From an uncultured Anaerolineae bacterium (lineage in GTDB: Bacteria > Chloroflexota > Anaerolineae > Anaerolineales > Villigracilaceae), in assembly GCA_903875215.1 (NCBI GenBank), contig CAIQVH010000020.1, positions 42,948 through 106,947 of the forward strand: a stretch of 64,000 nt of DNA. Direction: 5' to 3'. This document shows, in pieces, positions 31,144 to 39,808 of this stretch. The notes beneath the pieces were generated by a model, which was not told the DNA's origin, ran no database searches, and saw only the letters and a program-made list of their open reading frames with translations. The number at the start of each line of letters is the position of its first letter. The stretch's first letter is position 1. Position numbers and translations under genes: made by a program.

Positions 31144-32639
31144 TCTTTGCTGATTTGCTCCCCCTTCATCGACAGGAATTTGAAGCTCTCGCAACCGCCT
31201 GGTTACGTTCAGGGGCTGTGGGAGTACGCCTGTTGGAAAAAGGACAGGTCATCGGCGCGTATCCGGACGGGTACATGGCTGTCTCCCCGGCTTTGGTCGT
31301 GAGTGACCCGGATTCCGGTCTCGAACTTCACCTGCATGGGCTAAACAGCGCTGCTTTGCATCCTGGCGCCGACCTGCAATTGCGGCTCTTCGGACGCATG
31401 CTGCGCGCCGAGCACGAAATGGAAACCATCACCGCCTCACTCGTCGAAACCCAGGACCGCTTGGTGGCTCTCTATGATCTGGCCCGAGCCACCCGCCGTA
31501 TCTTCGAGTTCAACGACCTGCTCGACTTGCTGACTGCCGAATCCAGCCGTCTTTTGGAAGCCAACGGCGCTTTTGCTGTTGTCTATTTGCCGGGGCAGGC
31601 ACCCATCGTCCGTCAACATACGCAAAACCCCCTGCCCGAATCGCATCTGCTGGCAGCCGCTACGCTCTACCGGCAAGATCCGGGCCGTCACACCTTCAAA
31701 GATAGCGAAACTCTGCCCGCCGGTCTGCGCAATGTAGTCATGTCTCTGTTGCCGGTGCGCGACCAGGTATTTGCCTGCCTGGGTGTTTTCAATAAAGCCG
31801 GGCAATTCTCAGCCCCCGATAGCAAACTGCTTAAGGCCATCACTGACCAGGCCGGCGCCAAACTCGATAATGCCCTGCTCTACCAGGAAGTCATCCTGCG
31901 CGCCCGGCTGGATGCGGAAATGAACCTGGCCCGCCAGGTTCAAACAGCCCTGCTGCCCCAATCGCTGCCCACCTTTGAAGGCGCAGATGTGCATGGTGTT
32001 TCCATCCCGGCCTTGCAGGTGGGGGGGGACTTTTTCGATGTGGCCGCCATGCCCGGGCGTGGGCTTCTGTTCCTGGTGGGCGATGTCACTGGCAAGGGTC
32101 TGCCTGCCGCCATGCTGATGAGCATGACCCACACCGTCGCTCGTTCAGCAGTGCGATACATGCCTTTCGACGGGCCACACCAGGTGCTGGAACGTTTGAA
32201 TAAGGATTTGCTCGATGACTACTCTGCGGTGGGGATGTTCACCACAGCCTTTGTGGGCATGCTCGACCCCACTGCCCGGAAGCTGTCCTTTGCCAACGCC
32301 GGGCAGAGTCCGGTCCTGTACGCTTCCCCCGCCCATGAACCAATCCTGCTCGAAGCGCAGGATATCCCAGTCGGAATTTTTGACCAATATGCCTACAGCT
32401 CGCAAACCCTTGCCATGGCTCCCGGCGACGTGCTGGTCGTCATGACGGATGGATTCAACGAAGCACGCGCCGAAAACGAGGATATGTTTGGCATTGAACG
32501 GTTGAAAAAAACCTTGAAAGATCATATGCACCTCAGCGCGCAGGAAATTACTGCGGGGTTTTTCAAGGCCATCAGCGATTTTTCCGGAAATCACCCTCAA
32601 GATGATGACCGGACGCTGGTCGTGCTCAAAATCACCTGA
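31140..32639 (+). CDS. GAF-linked SpoIIE/RsbU-type PP2C serine phosphatase
   Basis: A 499-residue cytoplasmic protein. Residues about 1-85 are an unassigned head. A helix and a GAF-like sensory domain span about 100-250 (DRLVALYDLARATRRIFEFN, LLEANGAFAVVYLPG). The PP2C/SpoIIE domain (about 270-497) has LARQVQTALLPQSLPTFEGA, GGDFFDV, LLFLVGDVTGKGLPAAMLMS and DVLVVMTDGFNEARAENEDM, with the metal-binding aspartates present. It should dephosphorylate one or both STAS proteins in response to a signal sensed by the GAF domain. Overlaps with its neighbour mark a coupled module. Confidence 0.88.
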   Translation: MIFADLLPLHRQEFEALATAWLRSGAVGVRLLEKGQVIGAYPDGYMAVSPALVVSDPDSGLELHLHGLNSAALHPGADLQLRLFGRMLRAEHEMETITASLVETQDRLVALYDLARATRRIFEFNDLLDLLTAESSRLLEANGAFAVVYLPGQAPIVRQHTQNPLPESHLLAAATLYRQDPGRHTFKDSETLPAGLRNVVMSLLPVRDQVFACLGVFNKAGQFSAPDSKLLKAITDQAGAKLDNALLYQEVILRARLDAEMNLARQVQTALLPQSLPTFEGADVHGVSIPALQVGGDFFDVAAMPGRGLLFLVGDVTGKGLPAAMLMSMTHTVARSAVRYMPFDGPHQVLERLNKDLLDDYSAVGMFTTAFVGMLDPTARKLSFANAGQSPVLYASPAHEPILLEAQDIPVGIFDQYAYSSQTLAMAPGDVLVVMTDGFNEARAENEDMFGIERLKKTLKDHMHLSAQEITAGFFKAISDFSGNHPQDDDRTLVVLKIT

Positions 32640-32654
32640 AAGTGGAAAAATGGT

Positions 32655-33056
32655 ATGCAAATTGACCTGACCATCGATGCAGATTACGAACAACTCCGCA
32701 TCCCTGCTGAGGCGTTGCGAAATGCTGCAGCACGGGCCGGGGTGCCCGAAGTCACTGTTGGCCTGTGTGAACTGGCTTTACAGGAATTGTTAACCAACCT
32801 GGTGGACCATGCCTACGGTGGCAATTCCTCCAACCAGATTGGGTTCCACGCTCAAGTGGGGCCTGCCAAAATCCAGATGATGACTGAAGACAGCGGCCAG
32901 GCGGTCAATCTGGATCTGGAGGCTGTATCCATGCCTGATCCATTTGCCCTGCAGGAGGGCGGTTATGGTATGGCGATCATTAAAAGCCTGATGGATGAAG
33001 TTACCTGCCATCGTCAAAACGGAAAGAATATCTGGGTGCTGGTTAAGCACTATTAA
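32655..33056 (+). CDS. RsbW-like anti-sigma serine kinase (HATPase_c)
   Basis: A 133-residue GHKL ATPase-fold protein. LCELALQELLTNLVDHAYGG is the N-box (E..xN..DHA) that binds Mg-ATP, and QEGGYGMAIIKSLMDEVTCH gives the G-rich ATP-lid region. RsbW-type proteins phosphorylate the STAS antagonist and sequester a sigma factor or other target. No sigma factor gene is in the window, so the output may be elsewhere or may be non-transcriptional. It sits between the phosphatase and the second STAS gene. Confidence 0.87.
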   Translation: MQIDLTIDADYEQLRIPAEALRNAAARAGVPEVTVGLCELALQELLTNLVDHAYGGNSSNQIGFHAQVGPAKIQMMTEDSGQAVNLDLEAVSMPDPFALQEGGYGMAIIKSLMDEVTCHRQNGKNIWVLVKHY

Positions 33057-33067
33057 GGAGTACACAC

Positions 33068-33412
33068 ATGTCTGTTGAAATTGTAACCACCGAATATGTT
33101 CTCAGAATCGTCACCATAGCACTTGCCGGGAGGCTTGACGCCTTTGAAGCCCCTGCCTTGCGTAAAAAATGTGATGACTATTTGGCCTCCGGAGTGACCC
33201 ATTTTGTCTTCGATTTGAGTAAAATCAGTATGCTCGACTCTGCCGGTCTGGCGGTGCTGGTCAGTGTTCTCAAGCGCGCCCGCCTGGCCGAGGGAGATGT
33301 TCGGTTGGTCTGGCCGCGCGAAGAGGCCGCCTCGCGCATTCTGAAATTGACCAAATTCGATCAGGTGTTTGTCTCAATTGAATCCTCGCAAATCATTCCC
33401 AAAGGCTTTTAG
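33068..33412 (+). CDS. STAS-domain anti-sigma factor antagonist (second copy)
   Basis: A 114-residue STAS domain: IVTIALAGRLDAFEAPALRK, FVFDLSKISMLDSAGLAVLV with the phosphoacceptor serine in LDSAGL, and LVWPREEAASRILKLTKFDQ. It has AAGGAG in front of its ATG. It is more canonical than the first copy, with the DSAGL loop. Two STAS proteins around one kinase and one phosphatase allow two inputs or two outputs. The response regulator gene begins 3 bp after its stop. Confidence 0.88.
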   Translation: MSVEIVTTEYVLRIVTIALAGRLDAFEAPALRKKCDDYLASGVTHFVFDLSKISMLDSAGLAVLVSVLKRARLAEGDVRLVWPREEAASRILKLTKFDQVFVSIESSQIIPKGF

Positions 33413-33414
33413 AG

Positions 33415-33780
33415 ATGGCCTCGATTCTTGTTGTCGATGACGACCCAAACAATCAGCGCATGTTGAGCTATACTCTGCGCAAAGCTGGCTACCAGGTGCG
33501 TGTGGCTTCCAATGGCCAGCTCGCCTTGGATGCCCTGCGCCAGGAGCGCGCCGATTTTGCCATCATCGATCTGGCCATGCCGGTCATGGATGGACTGACC
33601 TTCCTGCGCCAGGTTCGCGCCGATGAAGACATGCATACCCTTCCGGTTATCATCCTGACCGCCAGCGGTGATGATGAAGAAAACCACCTTGCCATGCAGG
33701 CCGGCGCAAACGGCTTTCTTACCAAACCAATCAGTTCCAGCACCATTCTCGACATGGTCCAAAAAATGATCCAGGGTTAA
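33415..33780 (+). CDS. Single-domain response regulator
   Basis: A 121-residue receiver domain without an output domain. The acidic pocket VVDDDPNN, phosphoacceptor Asp52 in AIIDLAMPVMDGLTFLRQVR, the T/S switch in IILTASGD and Lys104 in FLTKPI are all present. It may connect the downstream hybrid kinase (35020) to the partner-switching proteins. Its stop codon overlaps the start of the flippase gene (taATG), which is unusual for a regulator and a membrane transporter and implies that they are made together. Confidence 0.88.
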   Translation: MASILVVDDDPNNQRMLSYTLRKAGYQVRVASNGQLALDALRQERADFAIIDLAMPVMDGLTFLRQVRADEDMHTLPVIILTASGDDEENHLAMQAGANGFLTKPISSSTILDMVQKMIQG

Positions 33781-35027
33781 TGTTTAGCAAAATTCGTCAA
33801 AAGTTGGGTTCGTTTGCATCCGCCAGCCTGCTGTTAATGGTCAGTATGACCATTGTCAACGCAGGCAATTACGTTTATAACCTGATTATGGGCCGCTGGT
33901 TGGGCCCCGCCCTGTTTGCCGATGTTTCCCTCATCATCACTCTGTTATTGATGATCACTTTTATCACGGTGCCCCTGCAATTGACCGCTGCGCGTTACTC
34001 CGCCATTCACAGCGCCGACGGCGATACCGCCAGCATGGCCTCGATTCGGCGCTGGTTGACCTGGCTTGCGCTGCTGCTTGGGGCTGGCTGCGCGGCTTTG
34101 TTTTCCTTCGGCGCGCCACTCTGGGCCCGCATTTTTCAGACTTCCTCGCCCCAGCCGTTCATCCTGTTCGGATTGGCATTGCCCTTCGCGTTTGCGCAGG
34201 GCGTCAATCGCGGCATCTTGCAAGGGCAGATGCGCTTCACCACCCTGACGATCACCTACCAGGTGGAAATGTGGTCACGCCTGGTGATGGGGATTTTCCT
34301 CGTCTGGTTGGGATTCTCGGTCAATGGCGCGGTCCTCGGGATCAGCTTTTCCTTTGTAGCCACCTGGCTGGCCACTCTTCCAGCCCGCAACGGGCTTCCG
34401 GCTGCGGCGCAACTTCCGCTCGACATGCGTAAGGCTGTTGCCGGGTTTGCTCTGCCGGTCATGGCTGCCCAAATTGGGCAAATCCTGATCAACAATAGCG
34501 ACATCTTGCTCGTGCGCCGCTATTATCCGCCGGCCGCCGCCGGCCAATATGCCGCTCTGGCGTTGATTGGCCGTATCGTTTTCTTCGCCACCTGGTCAGT
34601 GGTCACCACCATGTTTCCAATCGTGGCCCAGAAACACAAAAAAGGCGAGCCCTATCAACACTTGTTCTGGGTATCGCTTGCAATTGTGGCGGTGATTGCC
34701 GTTCCGGTCACGCTCCTGGCCCTGTTTTTCCCTGAAGCCATCGTCCGTCCGTTATTTGGAGAGCAATATCTGGGGATTTCTCCCCTGTTATGGTTGTACG
34801 CCCTGGCGACCACCCTGTATGCGCTGGCCAACCTGGTGATTAATTTCCGCCTGTCGTTGGGCCAGGGCCGCGAGACGGGGTTTGCCATTACCGCCGGAAT
34901 TGCGCAGGTGGCGGGCATCATCCTGTTTCACCAGACGCTGGCACAGGTCGTCTGGGTGCAGGTTGTTGTGATGGGCGCGTTATTCATCGTGTTGTTTGGA
35001 CAATACCTGAGGCGCCAAGATGTTTGA
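33780..35027 (+). CDS. MOP-superfamily oligosaccharide flippase
   Basis: A 415-residue polytopic protein with about twelve helices. MVSMTIVNAGNYVYNLIMGR at the N-terminus and WLGPALFADVSLIITLLLM are typical of Wzx-like polysaccharide exporters, and GFALPVMAAQIGQILINNSD with ILLVRRYYPPAAAGQYAAL marks the second half. It should flip lipid-linked sugar units to the outer face, fitting the glycosyltransferases upstream. It overlaps the response regulator (1 base) and the hybrid kinase (8 bases), tying glycan export to signalling genes. Confidence 0.83.
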   Translation: MFSKIRQKLGSFASASLLLMVSMTIVNAGNYVYNLIMGRWLGPALFADVSLIITLLLMITFITVPLQLTAARYSAIHSADGDTASMASIRRWLTWLALLLGAGCAALFSFGAPLWARIFQTSSPQPFILFGLALPFAFAQGVNRGILQGQMRFTTLTITYQVEMWSRLVMGIFLVWLGFSVNGAVLGISFSFVATWLATLPARNGLPAAAQLPLDMRKAVAGFALPVMAAQIGQILINNSDILLVRRYYPPAAAGQYAALALIGRIVFFATWSVVTTMFPIVAQKHKKGEPYQHLFWVSLAIVAVIAVPVTLLALFFPEAIVRPLFGEQYLGISPLLWLYALATTLYALANLVINFRLSLGQGRETGFAITAGIAQVAGIILFHQTLAQVVWVQVVVMGALFIVLFGQYLRRQDV

Positions 35028-38000
35028 TGTAATTCTGTCACTTACCACCGATGCGATCCTGTTACTGGACAAAACCGGCCAGATCCAGCAGGCCAACCCG
35101 GCCGCGTTGAGCATTTTCGGTTACACCGCTGAAGAATTGGTCGGCCAGCCGCTGGATATTTTGCTGCCCGATTCGTTACGCAGCCGGCATCACGAACTGG
35201 TCGCCCGCTTCGTCCGCGAAGGTGGCGAGGGCGGTGATTCAACTCAGCGGCCCATGAACAATTTCCGCGACGTAATGGCGCGGCACAAGAATGGGCACGA
35301 ATTTCCCATCAGCGCTGCCATCGGTAAAGGCGAGCTAAACGGCCACATCCTATTGACTGCGGTTCTGCATGATTTGACGCTGGAGCGCAAATCGGATGAG
35401 GAGATCCGTCTCTTGTCCACCTTCCCGCAGGAAAGCCCCAATCCGGTCTTGCGGGTGCGTACTGATGGAAAGGTGCTGTTTGCCAATCTGCCGGCGCTGA
35501 AGTTGTTGGAGACAATCGGGCAGGAATCAATCGATGTCCTTCCAGCCGACTGGCTGCCGGGCATTGCCGCTGTTTATGAAAGTGGCCAGCAAAAAGAAGA
35601 AATCGTCCGGTTTGACCAGCAGATTTATTCGCTGGTCTTAACGCCGGTTGCGCACATGGGCTATGTCAACATTTATGGCATGGATGTGACTGATCGTGAA
35701 AATGCCCGCACCAGGCTGGAGCTTTCAGATGGGATCCTTAGTTCAGTCCGGAATCTGGTTTTAGTGGCCAACAGCCAGGGTCAGGTTACCTATGTCAGCC
35801 CTTCTGTAACCCAATTGCTGGGGTATTTGCCAGAAGAATTGCTAGGGCAGGGCTGGTGGAATATTGAGCGCATCACCGGCGGGGATTTGCAGGATGAGAA
35901 ACAATACGTCAGCAACGCAGCAGAAGGAAAATCACCGGTGGATGGTCGGCCATACGAACATCGCGTGCGACACAAGAATGGTTCCTGGCGTACGCTGATC
36001 TTTTCGGATGCCAAAGGTCCGCGGGACCTGTTGATTGGTATTGGCGCGGATATTACCCAGCTGAAATACTCGCAGGAATCGCTCAAGGAAAGCGAGGCGC
36101 GCTACCGCCTGGCAATCAGCGAAGCAGATGCCGTGCCGTATGATTTGAATTACGAACTCAATGAATATACCTTTATTGGTGAGGAAATCGAACGCATCAC
36201 AGGCTATGACCGCACCGAATTGACACCGGATTTATTTGCCAGCCTGATTCAGGAAACAACCATGCGCGGCAGGTTCGAGGGCCTGACCACCCTCTCCGCC
36301 ACGGAACGCGTCCGCAGCGGCGATGCGGATGGTGTCTGGCGCAGTGATTTCCGCATTCTGACCAAATCAGGCGAGTCGCGCTGGCTTTCAGATACCGCGG
36401 TGCAGGTGAAAGATGCTGCAGGACGACTGGTAGGTTCAACAGGCATTTTGCAGGATGTAACCTCGCGCAAGCTGGTTGAAATGCAACTCCAGACCGAGCG
36501 CGACCTGTCCTTGCAGGTGATGAATAACATGGGCCAGGGCCTGACGATGACCAATCCCGAAGGCCGTTTCATCTTTGTCAACCCGGCTTATGCCCACATG
36601 CTTGGCCTGGAGCCTGAAAACCTGATCGGAAAGATGCCCAGCGATGTGACCATTCCAGATGATCATGCTGTTCTGGATGAAGCCCAACAAACGCGCATAC
36701 GCGGGCTGGTCTCCACATATGAAAGTCGTTTGCGGCATGTGGATGGCAGCGAAGTATTTGTCCTGATCACCGGGGTTCCCCGTTACATTAATGGCGCATA
36801 CGCCGGCTCCATCACCACCATCACTGACCTGAGTGAGCGTCATCGCATTGAAAAAGAACTGCGCCAGGCATACAGCGAAGCCCTGAGTGCCTCACAGCTA
36901 AAAACCGCCTTCCTGGCCACCATGAGCCATGAGATCCGCACTCCCATGAATGCCATCATCGGGATGAACGAAATCTTGCTTGATTCCCAACTTAGCCCGG
37001 AACAACGCGAAATTGCCACCGTAGTCGGGAATTCAGCCCAAAACCTGCTCACCCTGCTGAATGATATTCTGGATCTCTCCCGCATTGAAGCCGGAAAATT
37101 CATCTTAAAACCCCGGCCATTCGACCTGCGACAGTTGATTTCGGATGTGGTTCAACTGCTGGCCCCCAAAGCCGCTGAAAAAGGTCTCGAACTGGTGGAG
37201 AAATACGACCCACGCCTTCCCGAAAAGCTCATCGGTGATGCCGACCGTCTGCGCCAGGTGCTGCTGAACATGCTCGGCAATGCCGTCAAATTTACGGATA
37301 GCGGAATCGTCATCCTGCACGTGCTGGCTTCCTCGGCAGATACCCTGCCTGATTCGGATGAAGCCGTCATGGTGCATTTTTCCATCTCCGACACCGGCAT
37401 TGGCATCCCTGAAACGGCGCGCACGCACCTGTTTGAGCCTTTCACCCAAGCCGATAGCAGTACCACCCGCCGCTACGGCGGCAGCGGGCTAGGCCTGGCG
37501 ATTTCACGACGACTGGTCGAATTGATGAATGGGCAGATAGGTTTTGACTCGGTTGAAGGAGTCGGATCCACCTTCTGGTTCATCCTGCCGTTTAACCGGG
37601 CGACTCCGGTCCCCACCGGCACGCTGACTGCCCCCTCCGGTCGTGAGTCTGCTCTGCCACATTTCGAGAACGAAAAACCGGTCCTGGTGGTGGAAGACAA
37701 CGAGATTAATCAAAAGCTGGTCGTCTTGCAATTGCAGCAACTCGGGCTGACCGCTCATTCCGTTTCGACAGGTTCGGATGCGCTCGAGCAGCTCACCACG
37801 CAAGGCGCGAAATACTGCCTGGCGCTGATGGATATGCAAATCCCCGAGATGGATGGTCTGGAGACCACCCGCCAGGTGCGCGGCTACGAGCTCGAAAACA
37901 TAAACAAGCACCAGCATGCCATCATCATAGCCTTTACTGCCAACGCATTAAGCGGCGATCGCGATGCCTGCCTCGCGGCCGGGATGGATGATTACATCAG

Positions 38001-38052
38001 CAAACCTGTCAGTCTGGAGACGCTTGGGAAGCTGCTCAGCAAGTGGTTATAG
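35020..38052 (+). CDS. Multi-PAS hybrid sensor histidine kinase with receiver domain
   Basis: A 1010-residue soluble kinase; no membrane helices are evident, so it is cytoplasmic. About five PAS-like domains occupy residues 1-610 (for example ILLLDKTGQIQQANPAALSI, LVANSQGQVTYVSPSVTQLL, MTNPEGRFIFVNPAYAHMLG), the second being degenerate. HisKA has FLATMSHEIRTPMNAIIGMN with His637. The ATPase shows NMLGNAVKFTD, DTGIGIPE and GGSGLGLAISRRLVEL. The C-terminal receiver has VVEDNEIN and LALMDMQIPEMDG with Asp938. A phosphorelay onward needs an HPt protein, not seen here; the stand-alone receiver at 33415 is the obvious partner. A terminator follows. Confidence 0.9.
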   Translation: MFDVILSLTTDAILLLDKTGQIQQANPAALSIFGYTAEELVGQPLDILLPDSLRSRHHELVARFVREGGEGGDSTQRPMNNFRDVMARHKNGHEFPISAAIGKGELNGHILLTAVLHDLTLERKSDEEIRLLSTFPQESPNPVLRVRTDGKVLFANLPALKLLETIGQESIDVLPADWLPGIAAVYESGQQKEEIVRFDQQIYSLVLTPVAHMGYVNIYGMDVTDRENARTRLELSDGILSSVRNLVLVANSQGQVTYVSPSVTQLLGYLPEELLGQGWWNIERITGGDLQDEKQYVSNAAEGKSPVDGRPYEHRVRHKNGSWRTLIFSDAKGPRDLLIGIGADITQLKYSQESLKESEARYRLAISEADAVPYDLNYELNEYTFIGEEIERITGYDRTELTPDLFASLIQETTMRGRFEGLTTLSATERVRSGDADGVWRSDFRILTKSGESRWLSDTAVQVKDAAGRLVGSTGILQDVTSRKLVEMQLQTERDLSLQVMNNMGQGLTMTNPEGRFIFVNPAYAHMLGLEPENLIGKMPSDVTIPDDHAVLDEAQQTRIRGLVSTYESRLRHVDGSEVFVLITGVPRYINGAYAGSITTITDLSERHRIEKELRQAYSEALSASQLKTAFLATMSHEIRTPMNAIIGMNEILLDSQLSPEQREIATVVGNSAQNLLTLLNDILDLSRIEAGKFILKPRPFDLRQLISDVVQLLAPKAAEKGLELVEKYDPRLPEKLIGDADRLRQVLLNMLGNAVKFTDSGIVILHVLASSADTLPDSDEAVMVHFSISDTGIGIPETARTHLFEPFTQADSSTTRRYGGSGLGLAISRRLVELMNGQIGFDSVEGVGSTFWFILPFNRATPVPTGTLTAPSGRESALPHFENEKPVLVVEDNEINQKLVVLQLQQLGLTAHSVSTGSDALEQLTTQGAKYCLALMDMQIPEMDGLETTRQVRGYELENINKHQHAIIIAFTANALSGDRDACLAAGMDDYISKPVSLETLGKLLSKWL

Positions 38053-38088
38053 CCGGGCGCGATGTTCCAAGGCCAAGGGCTTAAAATT

Positions 38089-38120
38089 CACCCGTGCGAA
38101 AGCACGGGTGTTTGATTTTT
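38089..38120 (+). terminator. Rho-independent terminator after the hybrid kinase
   Basis: CACCCGTGC and GCACGGGTG form a perfect 9-bp stem with a GAAA tetraloop, followed by TTTGATTTTT. It closes the plus-strand glycan/signalling locus and lies just before the convergent aminotransferase gene end at 38139. Confidence 0.9.
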
Positions 38121-38138
38121 GGAAGGGGTTGAAGCGGA

Positions 38139-39242
38139 TTATTGCAGGAAGGCATCCAGCTGGGCGAGCGCGGCGGGCATATTTTGACGCGCAAAGCCAA
38201 CCCGAAAGTGATTGCCTGGGTGCCCATACAGGCTGCCAGGCAGGAGCAGGACGCCGCTGCGCTTTACCAGCTCATCACAAAAGGAATCCACCTCGCCCTG
38301 CAAGAGTTGGGGGAAGGCGATGGGGCCGGCGCTGGGGCGCTGCCAGGCGAACAAGCCGGCGCGGCGGCTGAAAAATTCGTCGAGCAGGGTCAGGTTGGTT
38401 TGGATGATGCCCAGGTTGCGGGCGGCCAGTTTTTGGCGGTGCTGCAGGCCAAGTTCGGCGAGGAATTCACTCGGGGCGCTGTTGCAGATGGTGGTGTAGT
38501 CTTTCAGGGCGGCCATTTTCTCGTAAATGGCGGAGTTTTGGGTGGCGATCCAGCCGATGCGCAGGCCGGCCAGCCCGTAGGTCTTGGACATCACTCCAAG
38601 CGAGAGGGCGTTGGGGTTGATGTCGCAGGCGGCGGGCAGGCGGTCGGAAGGAATGTATTCCAGTTCGCGGTAGACTTCGTCGCAGAAGAGGAAAATGTTG
38701 GCTTCGCGGCAAAAGGCATTCAGCGTTTCAAAATCGGGGCGGGGCATTAACCAGCCGGTGGGGTTGTGCGGGGTGTTGATCACGATCAGGCGGGTTTCTG
38801 GTCGCGTGAGCTGTTTGAGTTCGTCAAGATCGAGCGCCCAGCCGTTTTCCGGGCGGGCTTCCCAGTAGGAGATTTCGGCGCCGAGGCTGCGGGCGGTTTC
38901 GTGCAGCGATTGGTAGCAGGGCCAGTGGACGATGATGTGGTCGCCGGGCTGGAGGCAGGCTTGCATGAAGAGGGTGATGGCTTCCTGGGCGCCGCTGTGG
39001 ACGAGGATTTGATCGGGGCGGATGTGGTTGTAGAGGCGGGCGATTTCCTGGCGTAGTGTTTGTGCGCCGAGTGATTCGGTGTAGCCGAGCCAGTGGCGCT
39101 TGAAGGCTTCTTCAGCGCCGGGTTCGAGCGCGAGCAGGTCGGCGATGGTGAGGGATTCACAATCCGAGGTGCAGAGCAGGTGGCGGGCGGTGAATTCATA
39201 TTTGGCGAAGTAGCGTTCGAGTAGGAAGGGGGCTGGGTTCAT
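38139..39242 (-). CDS. PLP-dependent class I/II aminotransferase
   Basis: A 367-residue fold-type I aminotransferase. VHSGAQEAITLFMQACLQPG, VHWPCYQSLHETARSLGAEI, INTPHNPTGWLMPRPDFETL, FLFCDEVYRELEY and SLGVMSKTYGLAGLRIGWIA hold the PLP-binding Asn, Asp, Tyr and the Schiff-base Lys (in MSKTYG). LLLPGSLYGHPGNHFRVGFA gives the substrate Arg. Substrate cannot be set; the sequence is of the general aspartate/alanine-type group. It is the last gene of a five-gene minus-strand operon beginning with the SDR at 42990, 26 bp after the DinB-fold gene. Confidence 0.87.
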   Translation of the reverse strand: MNPAPFLLERYFAKYEFTARHLLCTSDCESLTIADLLALEPGAEEAFKRHWLGYTESLGAQTLRQEIARLYNHIRPDQILVHSGAQEAITLFMQACLQPGDHIIVHWPCYQSLHETARSLGAEISYWEARPENGWALDLDELKQLTRPETRLIVINTPHNPTGWLMPRPDFETLNAFCREANIFLFCDEVYRELEYIPSDRLPAACDINPNALSLGVMSKTYGLAGLRIGWIATQNSAIYEKMAALKDYTTICNSAPSEFLAELGLQHRQKLAARNLGIIQTNLTLLDEFFSRRAGLFAWQRPSAGPIAFPQLLQGEVDSFCDELVKRSGVLLLPGSLYGHPGNHFRVGFARQNMPAALAQLDAFLQ

Positions 39243-39268
39243 GGCGATTGGTGTCTGGGGATTGGCGA

Positions 39269-39808
39269 TCAGGATTTGTGGGTGGCAGCGAGTTTGAAAA
39301 CATCATCGAAGTGCAGCTGGTCGTGGTAGAGGCCGATGCGCAGCATGATGATGAGGTTGCACCATCCGAAAACCGGGTCGTACAGATAGAGGTTGCCGAG
39401 GATGGTTTCATCTTTGCCGGTGTAAAAAGTGCGGACTTTGGCGTGTAGGACGCGATTTTCGGCTTTGAGCGTTTCGAGCGGGATAGGTTTGCGCGGGCTG
39501 TGGCGCGGCGTCCACAGGAAGCCGACCCACATGGGGAAGCTGGCGCGGCGGTATACGTCGTCGATGGTGATGGGGTAGGGGCGGTTTTTGCGCAGGCTGG
39601 CGTACCAGCCGAGCAGATTCCAGGCCCAGACAGCAATTGGGTAGCTGCTGGCGATGAGCAGATAGTTGTGGTCGATGATTTCGCCGATGCTCCACTCGCC
39701 GGGGGCCGGGCGCTGCCAGATCTGGGCATCGCTCTGCCCGTCGAGGGCGGCGAAGGCGGCTTCGCGCTGCTGGTCAAGCTGGTTGAGGTAGGCGGGGACG
39801 GTGTTCAT
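39269..39808 (-). CDS. DinB-superfamily (four-helix, metal-binding) protein
   Basis: A 179-residue helical protein. PAPGEWSIGEIIDHNYLLIA has the first conserved histidine, and RIGLYHDQLHFDDVFKLAAT near the C-terminus has the HxxxH-type pair; these three histidines form the metal site of the DinB/YfiT fold. Roles in the family range from thiol-dependent transferases to unknown. Its ATG overlaps the stop of the upstream membrane-protein gene by 4 bases (ATGA on the minus strand). Function within this operon is unknown. Confidence 0.7.
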   Translation of the reverse strand: MNTVPAYLNQLDQQREAAFAALDGQSDAQIWQRPAPGEWSIGEIIDHNYLLIASSYPIAVWAWNLLGWYASLRKNRPYPITIDDVYRRASFPMWVGFLWTPRHSPRKPIPLETLKAENRVLHAKVRTFYTGKDETILGNLYLYDPVFGWCNLIIMLRIGLYHDQLHFDDVFKLAATHKS

